This document shows positions 24,306 through 33,064 of a stretch of DNA of 54,301 nt, piece by piece. Each line of letters starts with the position of its first letter. Position 1 is the stretch's first letter. The stretch is from NCBI GenBank assembly GCA_036403235.1, contig DASWRI010000087.1:1-54301 (forward strand), given 5' to 3'. A model generated the notes under the pieces. The model was given only the letters and a program-made list of their open reading frames with translations. It was not told the origin of the DNA and did no database searches. This stretch comes from JBGTFE01 sp036403235. Lineage in GTDB: Bacteria; Acidobacteriota; Blastocatellia; Pyrinomonadales; Pyrinomonadaceae. Made by a program: the position numbers and the translations under genes.

Positions 24306-26147
24306 TTAATCAACGAATTCGCCTTCGGTAGCTTTCGACTGTATTTCATTTTCGACCGCCTCGGCTTTGGGGTCGAGCAAAGATTCGACGATGCGGTAGC
24401 GGGCGAAAAATCTCGCTTCGGGACGCGCGAACCGGTCGGCCAGATTAGTCAGGCGCTCAAAATCCGCCGCCGCCAGATTTTTTATCAGCGCGACGCCGTT
24501 TTTTAAATTCCGATAAGATTCGGTCTGGACGATTTCGAGCCGGACTTCGTCTGATTTAACCGAACCCGTTTCGTTAAATTCGTCGAGCAGGATTCCGGCG
24601 GCAATGACGTCGTTGACAAACGGCATGTTCGATTCAATCAGCATAAACCCCTGAGGCGCGTCAATCAGCGAATAACCGTAGCCGAGCTGCAAAACCGAGT
24701 TTAAGTTTTTGTGCTGCTTCATTCGCCCGGCAAACAGCGTGCGGGCTTCTTCAATCAAGGTCGCCGCCGTTTTTTTATCGCCTTTGGCGGCGACGCTGAC
24801 GGCTAAATTCGTCAGAAGTTCGATGCGCTCTTCGGGCGTTTTCATTTTGGCGAGCGCCTCGCGCGTCGCCTTCAAATCGCCGTTTTTGGCGAGAGCGAGC
24901 GGCAGGTCAATTTCGATTCGTTCGGCGAGATAGTCGTATTCCTGTTTCTTTTTAACTTTGCCGTAAACTTCTTTTGCCTTGGCGATGTCGCCTTCTTCAT
25001 AAGCTTTTTCCGCCGCCTGCCGGTAAAAATCGTCCTTTTCGGCAAGCGGTTTTTTATCGGCGATTTGAACGATTTCTTCCGAAGTTTTGCCATCGGTTTC
25101 TTCCTGAATCGTCTGCGTGCGAATTTGATTATCAAGCTCGCCCGCCCCGCTGCCCGTCGCCAGTTTGCGCCGGATTGCCTGCGCCAGAGCGGGAAAATAT
25201 TTGGTGATATCGGGCATTATCTTCGAAACATCATAAACTGTCAGATACGGCTGATTGAGATATTTCTGCGCCAGCATCTCGACCAAATCCTTAATGTCGC
25301 TTTCGCCCAAAACCGGAGTTTTAGCGTCTTTTCCGGATACACGATTGATGCGTTTTACCGCATCGAGAAACATCTGAACCTGCCAGACGCCGATGACCGC
25401 GCCTTCGCCCATCGTTACCGAGTTTGTCATTTTATTCGAGGAAAGATTCGAATTTGCCGTGTAATCGTAAGGCGAATTGATTTTTTTGCTCTTAATTTTC
25501 CCGAGAATATCTTTTGCAAACTGCGCCCCGATTTCGGCGTCTTTTTTGTAAATGTCTTCGAGCGTCGAAAGAACGCCGTATTCGAAACCGGCGTCGAGAT
25601 TTTTCTTCGCCAGCTCGTAGGCCTGTTTCGGGTCTTTCTCGACAATCTGCGATGCGATGCCGAGTTCGAGCGTCGGGTCTTCGGTAAAAAGATTTTCGCC
25701 TTCGGAATTTTTACCGTTTAAAGTTTGCATGACTTCGAGCGCAAATTTCGCGTCGCGCGCGGCCAGAATCAGCAAAAGCTCGCTTCGAAGTTCTCTTATC
25801 GGATTAAGGTCGGCGTAAAATTCGTCCGGATTATCTTCCGAATCGGGCGAAATCTGCCCGATCATCGTATTCAAATCGCCGACGGCGTTTTGAAAAATAG
25901 CGCGCGCCTGTTTCTCGTCGTAATCCCAGAGCAAATCGCCGATTAGAATTCTTGATTTGACGCGATTTTCCGGCAGATAAAACTGTTCGGTTTCGCGCGC
26001 CAGAGTATTCAGCAGATTTATCGATTTTTCTTTCAGCTCGGCTGAAATTTCCAGTTTTTTCGGTTCTTCAATCGTCTTTTTCTGCGCCAGAGTTTGCCCG
26101 ACGAGCAAAAGGCACACAAATAAAGTCAGCACTTTTTTATAAAACAT
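24306..26147 (-). CDS. Secreted helical-repeat hypothetical protein (copy 2)
   Basis: A 613-aa paralogue of the gene just downstream. The start is put at the ATG at 26147 because it gives a strong signal peptide (FYKKVLTLFVCLLLVGQTLAQ); the longer frame would cover the divergent trpE start. Helical, charged segments follow, including DEKQARAIFQNAVGDL, EKDPKQAYELAKKNLDAG and KGDKKTAATLIEEARTLF, resembling degenerate TPR/SEL-type repeats. The end NLADRFARPEARFFARYRIVESLL matches the paralogue. It ends in an acidic, Glu-rich tail. No enzyme motif is visible; a periplasmic scaffold role is only a guess. Confidence 0.72.
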   Translation of the reverse strand: MFYKKVLTLFVCLLLVGQTLAQKKTIEEPKKLEISAELKEKSINLLNTLARETEQFYLPENRVKSRILIGDLLWDYDEKQARAIFQNAVGDLNTMIGQISPDSEDNPDEFYADLNPIRELRSELLLILAARDAKFALEVMQTLNGKNSEGENLFTEDPTLELGIASQIVEKDPKQAYELAKKNLDAGFEYGVLSTLEDIYKKDAEIGAQFAKDILGKIKSKKINSPYDYTANSNLSSNKMTNSVTMGEGAVIGVWQVQMFLDAVKRINRVSGKDAKTPVLGESDIKDLVEMLAQKYLNQPYLTVYDVSKIMPDITKYFPALAQAIRRKLATGSGAGELDNQIRTQTIQEETDGKTSEEIVQIADKKPLAEKDDFYRQAAEKAYEEGDIAKAKEVYGKVKKKQEYDYLAERIEIDLPLALAKNGDLKATREALAKMKTPEERIELLTNLAVSVAAKGDKKTAATLIEEARTLFAGRMKQHKNLNSVLQLGYGYSLIDAPQGFMLIESNMPFVNDVIAAGILLDEFNETGSVKSDEVRLEIVQTESYRNLKNGVALIKNLAAADFERLTNLADRFARPEARFFARYRIVESLLDPKAEAVENEIQSKATEGEFVD

Positions 26148-26277
26148 TTTTTTGATACGAGCCTCCGGCGATTTGTCAGTCACCATAGTAATGTGAATAG
26201 AACGAATAGTAAATAAATATTTGCGCGAATTTTTGGGCTTTGAAACTTTTCGACTTTCCTTTACCATTAATTTTTTG

Positions 26278-27774
26278 ATGCTCGAAATAAGCCCAAAGTC
26301 ATTTGATGAGTTTTCCGCCGAGGCGCGCAGCGGTACGGTCGTGCCGATTGTCCGCAGCGTTCTCGCCGATTTGCACACTCCGGTCAGCGCGTTTCTGCAA
26401 ATTTCCGCCGATTCGGAACAGTCTTTTTTGTTCGAATCAATCGAAGGCGGCGAGCAACTGGCGCGCTATTCCTTTCTCGCGGCCAATCCTTTTATGACCG
26501 TTCGCTCGTTCAACGCGCAGACCGTCATCGAAAACGGCGACGGCAGGCGAACGCAAACGGGAGAAAATCTATTCGATTTTCTGCGCGCGCATTTTGCCGC
26601 CAACCGGCTCGCGCGGCGCGAAAATCTTCCTCCGCTGTGCGGCGGCGCGGTCGGTTTTCTGGCCTACGACGCGGCGCGCTGGTTTGAAAAAACTCTCGAA
26701 AGCGGCAAAACTTTTAACACCGAAGACGCCGTCTGGATGTTTTTTCGCACGATTTTGATTTTCGACCGTCTCAAACACCGCATCGAAATCGTCTCGATTG
26801 TTTTTACGGACGAAGCCGCGGGCGACGAGGGAAAATTAAAAAATCTGTACGAGCGGGCGGTCGGCGAGACCGAAAAAATAGAAAATCTTTTGCGAAAAAA
26901 TTCCGCCCCCGTTTTCGCTCCCGCCAAAGAGAAAAAAGCCGCTCAATTTTCGTCAAACTGGAAAAAGGAAGATTTTCTCAAAGCGGTCGACGCCATCAAG
27001 CAGCGGATTCTGGCGGGCGATTGTTATCAAGCCGTTCTTTCGCAGAAATTCAAGCGCGAAACTTCGGCCGAGCCGATAAATATTTACCGCGCCCTGCGCA
27101 CGACAAATCCTTCGCCGTATATGTTTTTTCTAAAGCTCGGCGCGGAAACTTTAATCGGCGCGTCGCCCGAAATGCTCGTCCGCTGTCACGGCAAAAAATT
27201 GGAATATCGCCCGATTGCCGGAACACGAAAACGCGGCGCGAACGAAACCGACGATTGGATTCTGGGCGAAGATTTACGCTCGGATATGAAGGAAATCGCC
27301 GAGCACGTAATGCTCGTCGATTTGGGCCGAAATGACCTCGGCCGCGTCGCCGATTTCGGCTCGGTCGAAATTGAGGACTTAATGAAAATCGAGAAATATT
27401 CGCACGTCCAGCATCTCGTGACGAGCCTCAAAGCGCGTCTCAAACCCGATTTAGACCGTTTTGACGCGCTCGCATCGTGTTTTCCCGCCGGAACCGTCTC
27501 CGGCGCGCCGAAAGTCAAAGCGATGCAGATAATCGACGAACTGGAGCCGACCGAGCGCGGCGTCTACGCCGGAGCCATCGGATATATCGATTATGCCGAA
27601 AATCTCGATACGTGCATCGCGATTCGGACGATAAAAATGCAAAACGATTGGGTTTCGATTCAGGCCGGCGCGGGCATCGTCGCCGATTCCGTTCCCGAAA
27701 AAGAATACGAGGAAACGATAAACAAAGCGCGCGCTTTGGTAAAAGCGATTGAAATCGCGGAGAACTTCGAATAA
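26278..27774 (+). CDS. trpE: Anthranilate synthase component I
   Basis: Converts chorismate to anthranilate with ammonia from TrpG. It is 498 aa from the ATG at 26278; a TTG at 26221 is in frame, but the sequence between does not look like TrpE. The N-terminal domain has FLFESIEGGEQLARYSF, the tryptophan-feedback element. The catalytic part has LAGDCYQAVLSQ, LIGASPEMLVR, PIAGTRKRG, HVMLVDLGRNDLGRV, CFPAGTVSGAPKVKAMQII and AGAGIVADSVPEKEYEE. It lies 5 bp before trpG. PabB is a possible alternative, but the neighbouring trpD favours TrpE. Confidence 0.95.
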   Translation: MLEISPKSFDEFSAEARSGTVVPIVRSVLADLHTPVSAFLQISADSEQSFLFESIEGGEQLARYSFLAANPFMTVRSFNAQTVIENGDGRRTQTGENLFDFLRAHFAANRLARRENLPPLCGGAVGFLAYDAARWFEKTLESGKTFNTEDAVWMFFRTILIFDRLKHRIEIVSIVFTDEAAGDEGKLKNLYERAVGETEKIENLLRKNSAPVFAPAKEKKAAQFSSNWKKEDFLKAVDAIKQRILAGDCYQAVLSQKFKRETSAEPINIYRALRTTNPSPYMFFLKLGAETLIGASPEMLVRCHGKKLEYRPIAGTRKRGANETDDWILGEDLRSDMKEIAEHVMLVDLGRNDLGRVADFGSVEIEDLMKIEKYSHVQHLVTSLKARLKPDLDRFDALASCFPAGTVSGAPKVKAMQIIDELEPTERGVYAGAIGYIDYAENLDTCIAIRTIKMQNDWVSIQAGAGIVADSVPEKEYEETINKARALVKAIEIAENFE

Positions 27775-27779
27775 TAAAC

Positions 27780-28346
27780 ATGCTTCTGGTCATCGATAAT
27801 TACGATTCATTCACTTATAATCTCGTCCAGTATTTGGGCGAGCTCGGCGCGGAGATGCGCGTTTTCCGCAACGACCAAGTTTCGCTCGCGGAAATCGAAA
27901 ATGAATTAAAGCCCGAGAAAATTTTAATCTCGCCCGGCCCGGGAACGCCGGACGATGCGGGAATCTCGCTCGATGTGCTGGAAAAATTTGCCGGGCGCGT
28001 TCCTATCTTGGGCGTTTGTCTCGGTCACCAGGCAATCGGGCAGATTTTCGGCGGAAAAGTCGTTCGCGCGCCCGAACCCGTTCACGGAAAGCCGGTCGAA
28101 ATCTGCCACGACGGAAAAACAATTTTTGCGGGCATAGATTATCGTTTTCGCGCCGGACGCTATCATTCTTTAATCGTCGAGCGCGAATCTCTGCCTGAAA
28201 CGCTCGAAATTTCCGCGACCTCGCCCGACGGTTTGATAATGGCGCTGCGGCACAAAACTCACAAAATCGAAGGCGTGCAGTTTCATCCCGAATCGATTTT
28301 GACGACCGAAGGTAAAAAACTCTTGCAAAATTTCCTGAATCTCTGA
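27780..28346 (+). CDS. trpG: Anthranilate synthase component II (glutamine amidotransferase)
   Basis: Class I glutamine amidotransferase of 188 aa that feeds ammonia to TrpE, and possibly PabB. The oxyanion segment SPGPGTP (51-57), the nucleophile Cys80 in GVCLGHQAIG and the His-Glu pair in QFHPESILT are present, so it should be active. PVHGKP and YHSLIV are typical of the TrpG/PabA family. It starts 5 bp after trpE and is surely co-transcribed. A 217-bp repeat-rich spacer then precedes trpD. Confidence 0.95.
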   Translation: MLLVIDNYDSFTYNLVQYLGELGAEMRVFRNDQVSLAEIENELKPEKILISPGPGTPDDAGISLDVLEKFAGRVPILGVCLGHQAIGQIFGGKVVRAPEPVHGKPVEICHDGKTIFAGIDYRFRAGRYHSLIVERESLPETLEISATSPDGLIMALRHKTHKIEGVQFHPESILTTEGKKLLQNFLNL

Positions 28347-28563
28347 GATATTAGATATGGCGAACAAAATCGCCTGCGCTTCAAATTTTCACCACACAGA
28401 CACAGAGTTTTTAAGAATAAATAGCCACAGATAAACACAGATTCACGCAAATTAGAAAAAAGTATTTATCCCGTCAATCCCGTCCATCCTGTTTGAATTT
28501 TTTCTATCCATTTCCGCAGCTTGTAAAGTTGAAACGATTCCCTTTCACTTTTCACTTATAATT
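28347..28563. repeat. Word-rich spacer between trpG and trpD
   Basis: Contains the words accacacagacacagag (28382-28398), agccacagataaacacagattcacg (28421-28445, interrupted) and atcccgtcaatcccgtccatcctg (about 28468-28491), then ttcacttttcactta before the trpD start. Unlike other spacers, no long complementary arm is obvious. No gene or clear ribosome-binding site is seen. Confidence 0.55.
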
Positions 28564-29649
28564 ATGCTTATGTCGAAAACCGAATGGCTCTCTGCCGCGC
28601 CGATGTCCGCCACCAACAGCAAGGCTGACACGCCGCTTTTCCCGTTTCTCGTCCGCCTGATTCGCGGCGAGGATTTGTCTCAGGCAGAGGCGGCGGAGTT
28701 TTTTCGCGCCCTGACGGATTTAAACGCCAATCCGGCGCAGGTCGCCGGAAGCCTCGCGGCACTGACGGCGAAAGGCGAAACTTTTGAAGAGCTGGCCGGA
28801 ATGGCAGGGGTGATGCGCGAGCAGGCGGTAAAAATCTCGACGCGCGCTAAAAATTTTATCGATTTGGCCGGAACGGGTTCGAGTACAGCTAAGACTTTTA
28901 ATGTTTCGACCGCCGCCGCGTTCGTCGCCGCGGGCGCGGGGCTGATGGTGGCAAAACACGCGAGCCGCGCCGTCATGAGCCAGTCGGGGAGCGCGGACGT
29001 GCTCGGAAAACTGGGCGTCAAAGTTTCGGGCGAACCGGAAGTCGCGCAGAAACTCTTAAACGGCGCGGGAATTTGTTTTATGTTTGCGCCGAAATTTCAC
29101 CCGACATTGCGGCGCGTCGGCGACATCCGGCGCAGCCTTGGAATTCGCAGCTGTCTCAATCTGCTCGGCGTTTTATCAAATCCGGCGCGCGCGCCGAAAC
29201 AGCTCGTCGGCGTCTGGCATCAATCTCTGGTCGAGCCGATGGCGCAGGCGCTGGCGCTGCTCGGGACGGAAAAAGCGTGGGTCGTTCACGGGTCTGACGG
29301 GCTCGACGAATTAACTTTAGCGGGCGAAACGCTGGTCGCCGAAGTTTTCGGAAACAAGCTTCGAATGTTTCGCATCGCGCCCGAAGATTTCAAATTGCAG
29401 CCGGGAAACATCGGTCATTTGAAAGCCGAAACGCCCGAACAAAGCGCGAAAATCATCAAAGACGTTTTGAGCAGCCGGCGGCGCGACGAAGCTCGCTCGC
29501 TGATTGTCTTAAACGCCGCCGCCGCACTTCTCATCGGCGGAGTTACGCACGAACCGATTCAGGCCGCGCGTCTCGCCGAACAAAGCATCGACAGCGGGCA
29601 GGCGCAAAATAAGCTCGACCGTTTGATTCAAACGACGAATAAGCGGTAA
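28564..29649 (+). CDS. trpD: Anthranilate phosphoribosyltransferase
   Basis: Transfers phosphoribose from PRPP to anthranilate, the second tryptophan-specific step. It is 361 aa; a second ATG at 28570 is an equal candidate start. The fold pattern is plain: TFNVSTAAAF, SGSADVLGKLGVKV, FHPTLRRVGDIRRSLGIRS and the Mg-binding GSDGLDELTLAGET. Two active-site motifs deviate. The usual GTGGD is GTGSS (103-107), and KHGNR is KHASR (131-135), losing the Asn. TrpD-like family members of other function share such changes, so activity deserves a check, though the operon supports TrpD. The last codons and stop lie in a repeat. Confidence 0.88.
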   Translation: MLMSKTEWLSAAPMSATNSKADTPLFPFLVRLIRGEDLSQAEAAEFFRALTDLNANPAQVAGSLAALTAKGETFEELAGMAGVMREQAVKISTRAKNFIDLAGTGSSTAKTFNVSTAAAFVAAGAGLMVAKHASRAVMSQSGSADVLGKLGVKVSGEPEVAQKLLNGAGICFMFAPKFHPTLRRVGDIRRSLGIRSCLNLLGVLSNPARAPKQLVGVWHQSLVEPMAQALALLGTEKAWVVHGSDGLDELTLAGETLVAEVFGNKLRMFRIAPEDFKLQPGNIGHLKAETPEQSAKIIKDVLSSRRRDEARSLIVLNAAAALLIGGVTHEPIQAARLAEQSIDSGQAQNKLDRLIQTTNKR

Positions 29650-29714
29650 ATGGTAAATGCCGTGTGGTAAGCGTGAATTTGAAAACTTACCGTTTACCGC
29701 TTAACATTTACCAC
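29640..29714. repeat. Word repeat between trpD and lpxK
   Basis: Words gcggtaaatggtaaatg (29642-29658) and cttaccgtttaccgcttaac, catttaccac (about 29686-29712). Parts are reverse complementary, in shuffled order. It starts inside the last codons of trpD and ends 2 bp before the lpxK start. Confidence 0.65.
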
Positions 29715-29715
29715 T

Positions 29716-30774
29716 ATGTTCGTCTGGCTTTACGGAAAAATCGCCGGTTTTCGCGGCGCGCTTTATGAAAAAGGCGTGTTCAAATCATGCTCGCTCGGCG
29801 CGCCGGCGGTCAGCGTCGGAAATATTACGGCGGGCGGAACGGGCAAAACTCCGATTGTCGCCTTCGTCGCCGCAGTTTTGGCCGAAAAAGGCGAAAAAGT
29901 CTGCATTTTAACGCGCGGATACGGGCGCCGAAACGCCGGGCAAAGAGTTCTCGTCTCCGACGGCGAAAACATTTTAGCCGACGTCAAAACGGCGGGCGAC
30001 GAGCCTTTCGAATTAGCCGGAAAGCTTTTGGGAAAAGCAATCGTCGTCGCCGACGCCGACCGCGTGGCGGCGGCAAACTGGGCGCGGGAAAAATTCGGCG
30101 TCAGCCTTTTCGTGCTCGACGACGCGTTTCAGCACCGGCGGGCACGACGCGATTTGGACATTGTCTGCATCGACGCGACAAATCCTTTCGGGAGCGGCAA
30201 AGTCTTTCTGCGCGAGCCGCTCAAAAATCTAAAACGCGCCGACGCGATTATCGTCACGCGCGCAAATTTGATTGAAAAGAAATCGCTGGCGAATTTGAAA
30301 TCGGAAATCTCAAAATATAATGCGGTTTGCCCGATTTTCACCGCCGAAAATAAAATGTCCGAATTAATCGAGCTGAAAGAATTTCATTCGCGCGCGCAAA
30401 ATGCAGAACGCCCAGTCGGCCGCCGGCCACCGGCCGGCGGCCACTTTTTCGCTTTCTGCGCGCTCGGCAATCCGAACAACTTTTTCAACCAATTAAAGCA
30501 CGAAAATTTTGATATAATTTCAACGCAAAAATTTCCCGACCATCATTTTTACACGCGGAAAGACGTTAAAAGGCTCGAAGAAAAAGCCCGACAGGCGGAC
30601 GCAAAAGTTTTTCTGACGACCGCCAAAGATGCCGTTAAATTAAAAAATTTGCAGTTTAATCTGCCCGTTCTTGTCGCGGAAAGCGAAATAATTTTCGACG
30701 ACGAAAAAAAGCTGCGTCGATTAATCGACGCAGCTTCAAATCCCGAATCTCAAATCCTTAATTTCAAATCCTAA
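29716..30774 (+). CDS. lpxK: Tetraacyldisaccharide 4'-kinase
   Basis: Inner-membrane kinase that phosphorylates the 4' position of the lipid A disaccharide; 352 aa. The P-loop VGNITAGGTGKTPIV (34-48) and LDDAFQHRRARRDLDIV are diagnostic, followed by GSGKVFLREPLKNLKRADAI and CALGNPNNFFNQL. Between residues about 225 and 250, in a poorly conserved linker, the gene carries a GC-rich palindrome read as RPVGRRPPAGGH. It shows that the organism makes lipid A. The stop overlaps that of the convergent kinase gene by 4 bp, so no terminator separates them. Confidence 0.93.
   Translation: MFVWLYGKIAGFRGALYEKGVFKSCSLGAPAVSVGNITAGGTGKTPIVAFVAAVLAEKGEKVCILTRGYGRRNAGQRVLVSDGENILADVKTAGDEPFELAGKLLGKAIVVADADRVAAANWAREKFGVSLFVLDDAFQHRRARRDLDIVCIDATNPFGSGKVFLREPLKNLKRADAIIVTRANLIEKKSLANLKSEISKYNAVCPIFTAENKMSELIELKEFHSRAQNAERPVGRRPPAGGHFFAFCALGNPNNFFNQLKHENFDIISTQKFPDHHFYTRKDVKRLEEKARQADAKVFLTTAKDAVKLKNLQFNLPVLVAESEIIFDDEKKLRRLIDAASNPESQILNFKS
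30418..30442. repeat. GC-rich palindrome inserted in frame in lpxK
   Basis: ggccgccggcc (30418-30428) and ggccggcggcc (30432-30442) are perfect reverse complements around a 3-nt loop. The block is far more GC-rich than its surroundings and keeps the reading frame open. It resembles small palindromic elements that insert into protein genes. Confidence 0.8.
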
Positions 30775-32324
30775 GTGTCTTGCTTTTTGTCGCTTTGCGA
30801 CTGTTTTTCGGTTGCGGCAGGCTTATTCGTTTTCGGCTGCTCGACCGGTTTCGCCGGAGATTTGTCCGTTTTCGGCGCGGGCGTCGGTTTTGTTTCCGCC
30901 GGCTTTTGCTGAGTATTCGAAGGCGTCGTCTGCGGCTGCGTATTGACGGGCGTGTTCGCGTTTTTCGGCGTTGCTCGCGGCGTCGCCTGCGCGTTCACGT
31001 TCGCGTTCGTATTCGCCGGAATCGGCACGGGAACCATAACAACGCCGTCGTCTCTCGGCATAAACTGGCTCGGATTATTCGGGTCGATGGTGATGACCTG
31101 ACCGCCCGGCGCGACGTATTGGAGAGGCGCGTTTGAAGGCTGCGAAAACGCGCCCGGACGATTCCACGGGTCGTAACCATCGCCGCCGGGCAGAACGGCC
31201 GCGCCGCCGGGCGCAATGTTGACGTTTGAATTCGCCAGCATTTCAGCCGAATACGGCATCATATTGGCCATGCTCTGCTCGTTCATTCCGGTCGCCGGAT
31301 TTATCGGCTGGACGGGCTGACCGTTGGCGTCGAGCTGCATTGTGTTCGGGTCGGTCTGTTTGGTCGAAAAAACATAAATCAAAAGCGCCGACAAAGCAAA
31401 AATTCCGACGAGAACGATGGAAATCGTTTTCCAGATGTTGTTCGGAGCTTCGGCGGCAACGGCGGCGACGGCTTTCGAGTCGGAAATCGCCAGTAAATCT
31501 TCTGAAAACTCGCCCGCCGTCTGGTAACGCATTTCGGGATTTTTCGCCAGCGCTTTGAGAACAACCGGCTCGACCTGCGCGGGCAAATCGGCGCGAAAAG
31601 CCGACAGCGGCGCGGGCGGTTCTTCGGCCTGCTTTAACATCAGGGCCGTCGGATTTTCCGCCGTGAAAGGAACTTCACTCGCCAGCATTTCATACAAAAT
31701 CACGCCGAGACTGTAAATGTCCGAGCGCTCGTCAACTTCGGCTTCCGAAACGGAAGAAATTTGTTCGGGCGCGAGATATTCCAAATCCTTGAGCGCCGCC
31801 TCATCTTCAAACGTGCTTTCGTCTTCCCGGTTTATCGAACCGAAATCGAGCACTTTGACCAGTTCGGATTCGTCTCCGGCGTTTGCCAGCAAAATGTTTT
31901 CGCTCGTCAGATGTCGATGGATGATGCCTTTTTTATGCGCAGCGCCGAGCGCGGCGGCGATTTGACGCGCGATGTTGACGGCGCGGGCGAGCGGAAATTT
32001 CCCCTCTCTTAAAACGGCCTGCTTGAGAGTTTCGCCGTCGACGCCTTCGGAGATAATATAAACGGCGTTATTTTTATCCGCGCCGAAATCCGTCACGTTC
32101 AAAATATTCGGATGCGCAATGTTCGAAACCGTTCGCGCCTCGCTTGAAAAGCGCTTGACGATATTTTCGTCGACGGCGAGCGCGGGCGAAAGAATCTTGA
32201 CCGTGACCGGCTTGTCCATCAACAGATGCGTGCCGCGATAGACGCGACCGAGGCCGCTTTCGCGCAACGCGTCGTCGATTCGATATTTATTTGCTAAAGT
32301 TTGTCCGATAAACTGGTCTGACAT
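30771..32324 (-). CDS. Membrane Ser/Thr kinase-like protein, catalytic Asp missing (predicted pseudokinase)
   Basis: PknB-type protein of 517 aa: a cytoplasmic kinase domain (about 14-275), one membrane segment (about 296-316) and an extracytoplasmic Pro/Asn/Gln-rich tail. The ATP-site Lys (K43 in VTVKIL) and DFG (160-162) are kept. The catalytic-loop HRDLKPEN has become H136-R-H138-L-T-S-E-N, so the catalytic Asp is His. The Gly-loop is also weak (ESGLGRVY). I infer a pseudokinase or a strongly altered kinase that may signal by binding. The tail has many NTQ/ANT and PKP repeats and ends KQDT. It lies 140 bp downstream of atpE, behind a terminator, and is probably transcribed separately. Confidence 0.85.
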   Translation of the reverse strand: MSDQFIGQTLANKYRIDDALRESGLGRVYRGTHLLMDKPVTVKILSPALAVDENIVKRFSSEARTVSNIAHPNILNVTDFGADKNNAVYIISEGVDGETLKQAVLREGKFPLARAVNIARQIAAALGAAHKKGIIHRHLTSENILLANAGDESELVKVLDFGSINREDESTFEDEAALKDLEYLAPEQISSVSEAEVDERSDIYSLGVILYEMLASEVPFTAENPTALMLKQAEEPPAPLSAFRADLPAQVEPVVLKALAKNPEMRYQTAGEFSEDLLAISDSKAVAAVAAEAPNNIWKTISIVLVGIFALSALLIYVFSTKQTDPNTMQLDANGQPVQPINPATGMNEQSMANMMPYSAEMLANSNVNIAPGGAAVLPGGDGYDPWNRPGAFSQPSNAPLQYVAPGGQVITIDPNNPSQFMPRDDGVVMVPVPIPANTNANVNAQATPRATPKNANTPVNTQPQTTPSNTQQKPAETKPTPAPKTDKSPAKPVEQPKTNKPAATEKQSQSDKKQDT

Positions 32325-32404
32325 TTTTTTATAAAAATTCCGGTTTTATTATACGCCTTTAAAACGAATTCGATTCAAATTTCTTGCATTTAGTTGGCAG
32401 CAAA

Positions 32405-32443
32405 ACAAACTGCGGGCGAAGTCTTACGACTCGTCGCCCGCAG
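32405..32443 (-). terminator. Intrinsic terminator after atpE
   Basis: ctgcgggcga (32410-32419) pairs perfectly with tcgcccgcag (32434-32443), and an inner agtc/gact extends the stem. On the minus strand a T-rich tail (TTTGTTTTG) follows. It ends the Fo gene transcript before the kinase gene. Confidence 0.85.
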
Positions 32444-32463
32444 ATAAAAGCTGTCGTTTGCCG

Positions 32464-32787
32464 TTATTTGATTTTCAAGAAAACGATAAGCAGCGCAAAC
32501 AAAACAAGCGACTCGATAAGAGCCAGCGCGATAATCATCAAGGTTTGAACCGTACCGGCCGCGCCCGGATTACGAGCCGCGCCTTCCGCGCCTTTCGAAC
32601 CGACCAGACCCTGACCGATACCGGCGAGGCCGGCCGCCAGACCGAATCCGAGAACGCCCAAACCGGTACCGATTTGCTGGTAAGCACTGACGGTCGAAGC
32701 GTTGTCAGCCGCTTCCTGCGCGAACGCCGAAACTGCCAACAAAGCCAGCGCCAAAACTGCAAAAAAGATGTATTTAACTTTATTCAT
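32464..32787 (-). CDS. atpE: ATP synthase Fo subunit c, with signal-like N-terminus
   Basis: Ring subunit of the F-type ATP synthase, 107 aa against about 75-90 usual. Two hairpin helices carry GxGxGxG-type glycines (residues 40-64), the polar loop ARNPGA and the ion-carrying Glu92 in ALIESLV. Gln59 and Ser93 are present, residues also found in Na+-type rings, but the Thr and Tyr of that site are Leu and Phe, so the coupling ion is undecided. The extra N-terminus (1-24, hydrophobic, ending AFAQEA) looks like a cleavable signal peptide. A strong AGGAGA ribosome-binding site precedes the start. It is separated from atpB by 277 bp. Confidence 0.93.
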   Translation of the reverse strand: MNKVKYIFFAVLALALLAVSAFAQEAADNASTVSAYQQIGTGLGVLGFGLAAGLAGIGQGLVGSKGAEGAARNPGAAGTVQTLMIIALALIESLVLFALLIVFLKIK

Positions 32788-33002
32788 TTTTAGTCTCCTA
32801 TTATTTTTTTATTTAATTTGTGAAGACTTTCCGACCAAAACTTTTCCGAAAATTCGCGGGGTTTATAATTTCGCCTCACTTCCGGTATGCGCTCGATTTC
32901 TACTCCATGGAGTCGAGGCTCCTGTCGCGTGCGGGCATATTTGCTATGAAATGCGAATTTTCAAAAACGTTTTGTCATCAGACTTCAAAAAACTTTTTAA
33001 CC

Positions 33003-33051
33003 GATAGTGGAAAGTGGATGGTTTTTCTTTCACTATCCACTTTCCACTATC
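33003..33051. repeat. Perfect 17-bp inverted repeat between atpB and atpE
   Basis: gatagtggaaagtggat (33003-33019) and atccactttccactatc (33035-33051) are exact reverse complements with a 15-nt loop. It lies directly after the atpB stop (33065) on the transcribed minus strand. The rest of the 277-bp spacer (32788-33064) shows no gene. Confidence 0.85.
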
Positions 33052-33064
33052 AACTATCCACTAA

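Noticed and set aside
26221..26277. Longer TrpE starting at a TTG
   Set aside because: The extra 19 residues do not look like TrpE, and the ATG at 26278 gives the normal N-terminus. The region instead serves as spacer to the divergent gene.
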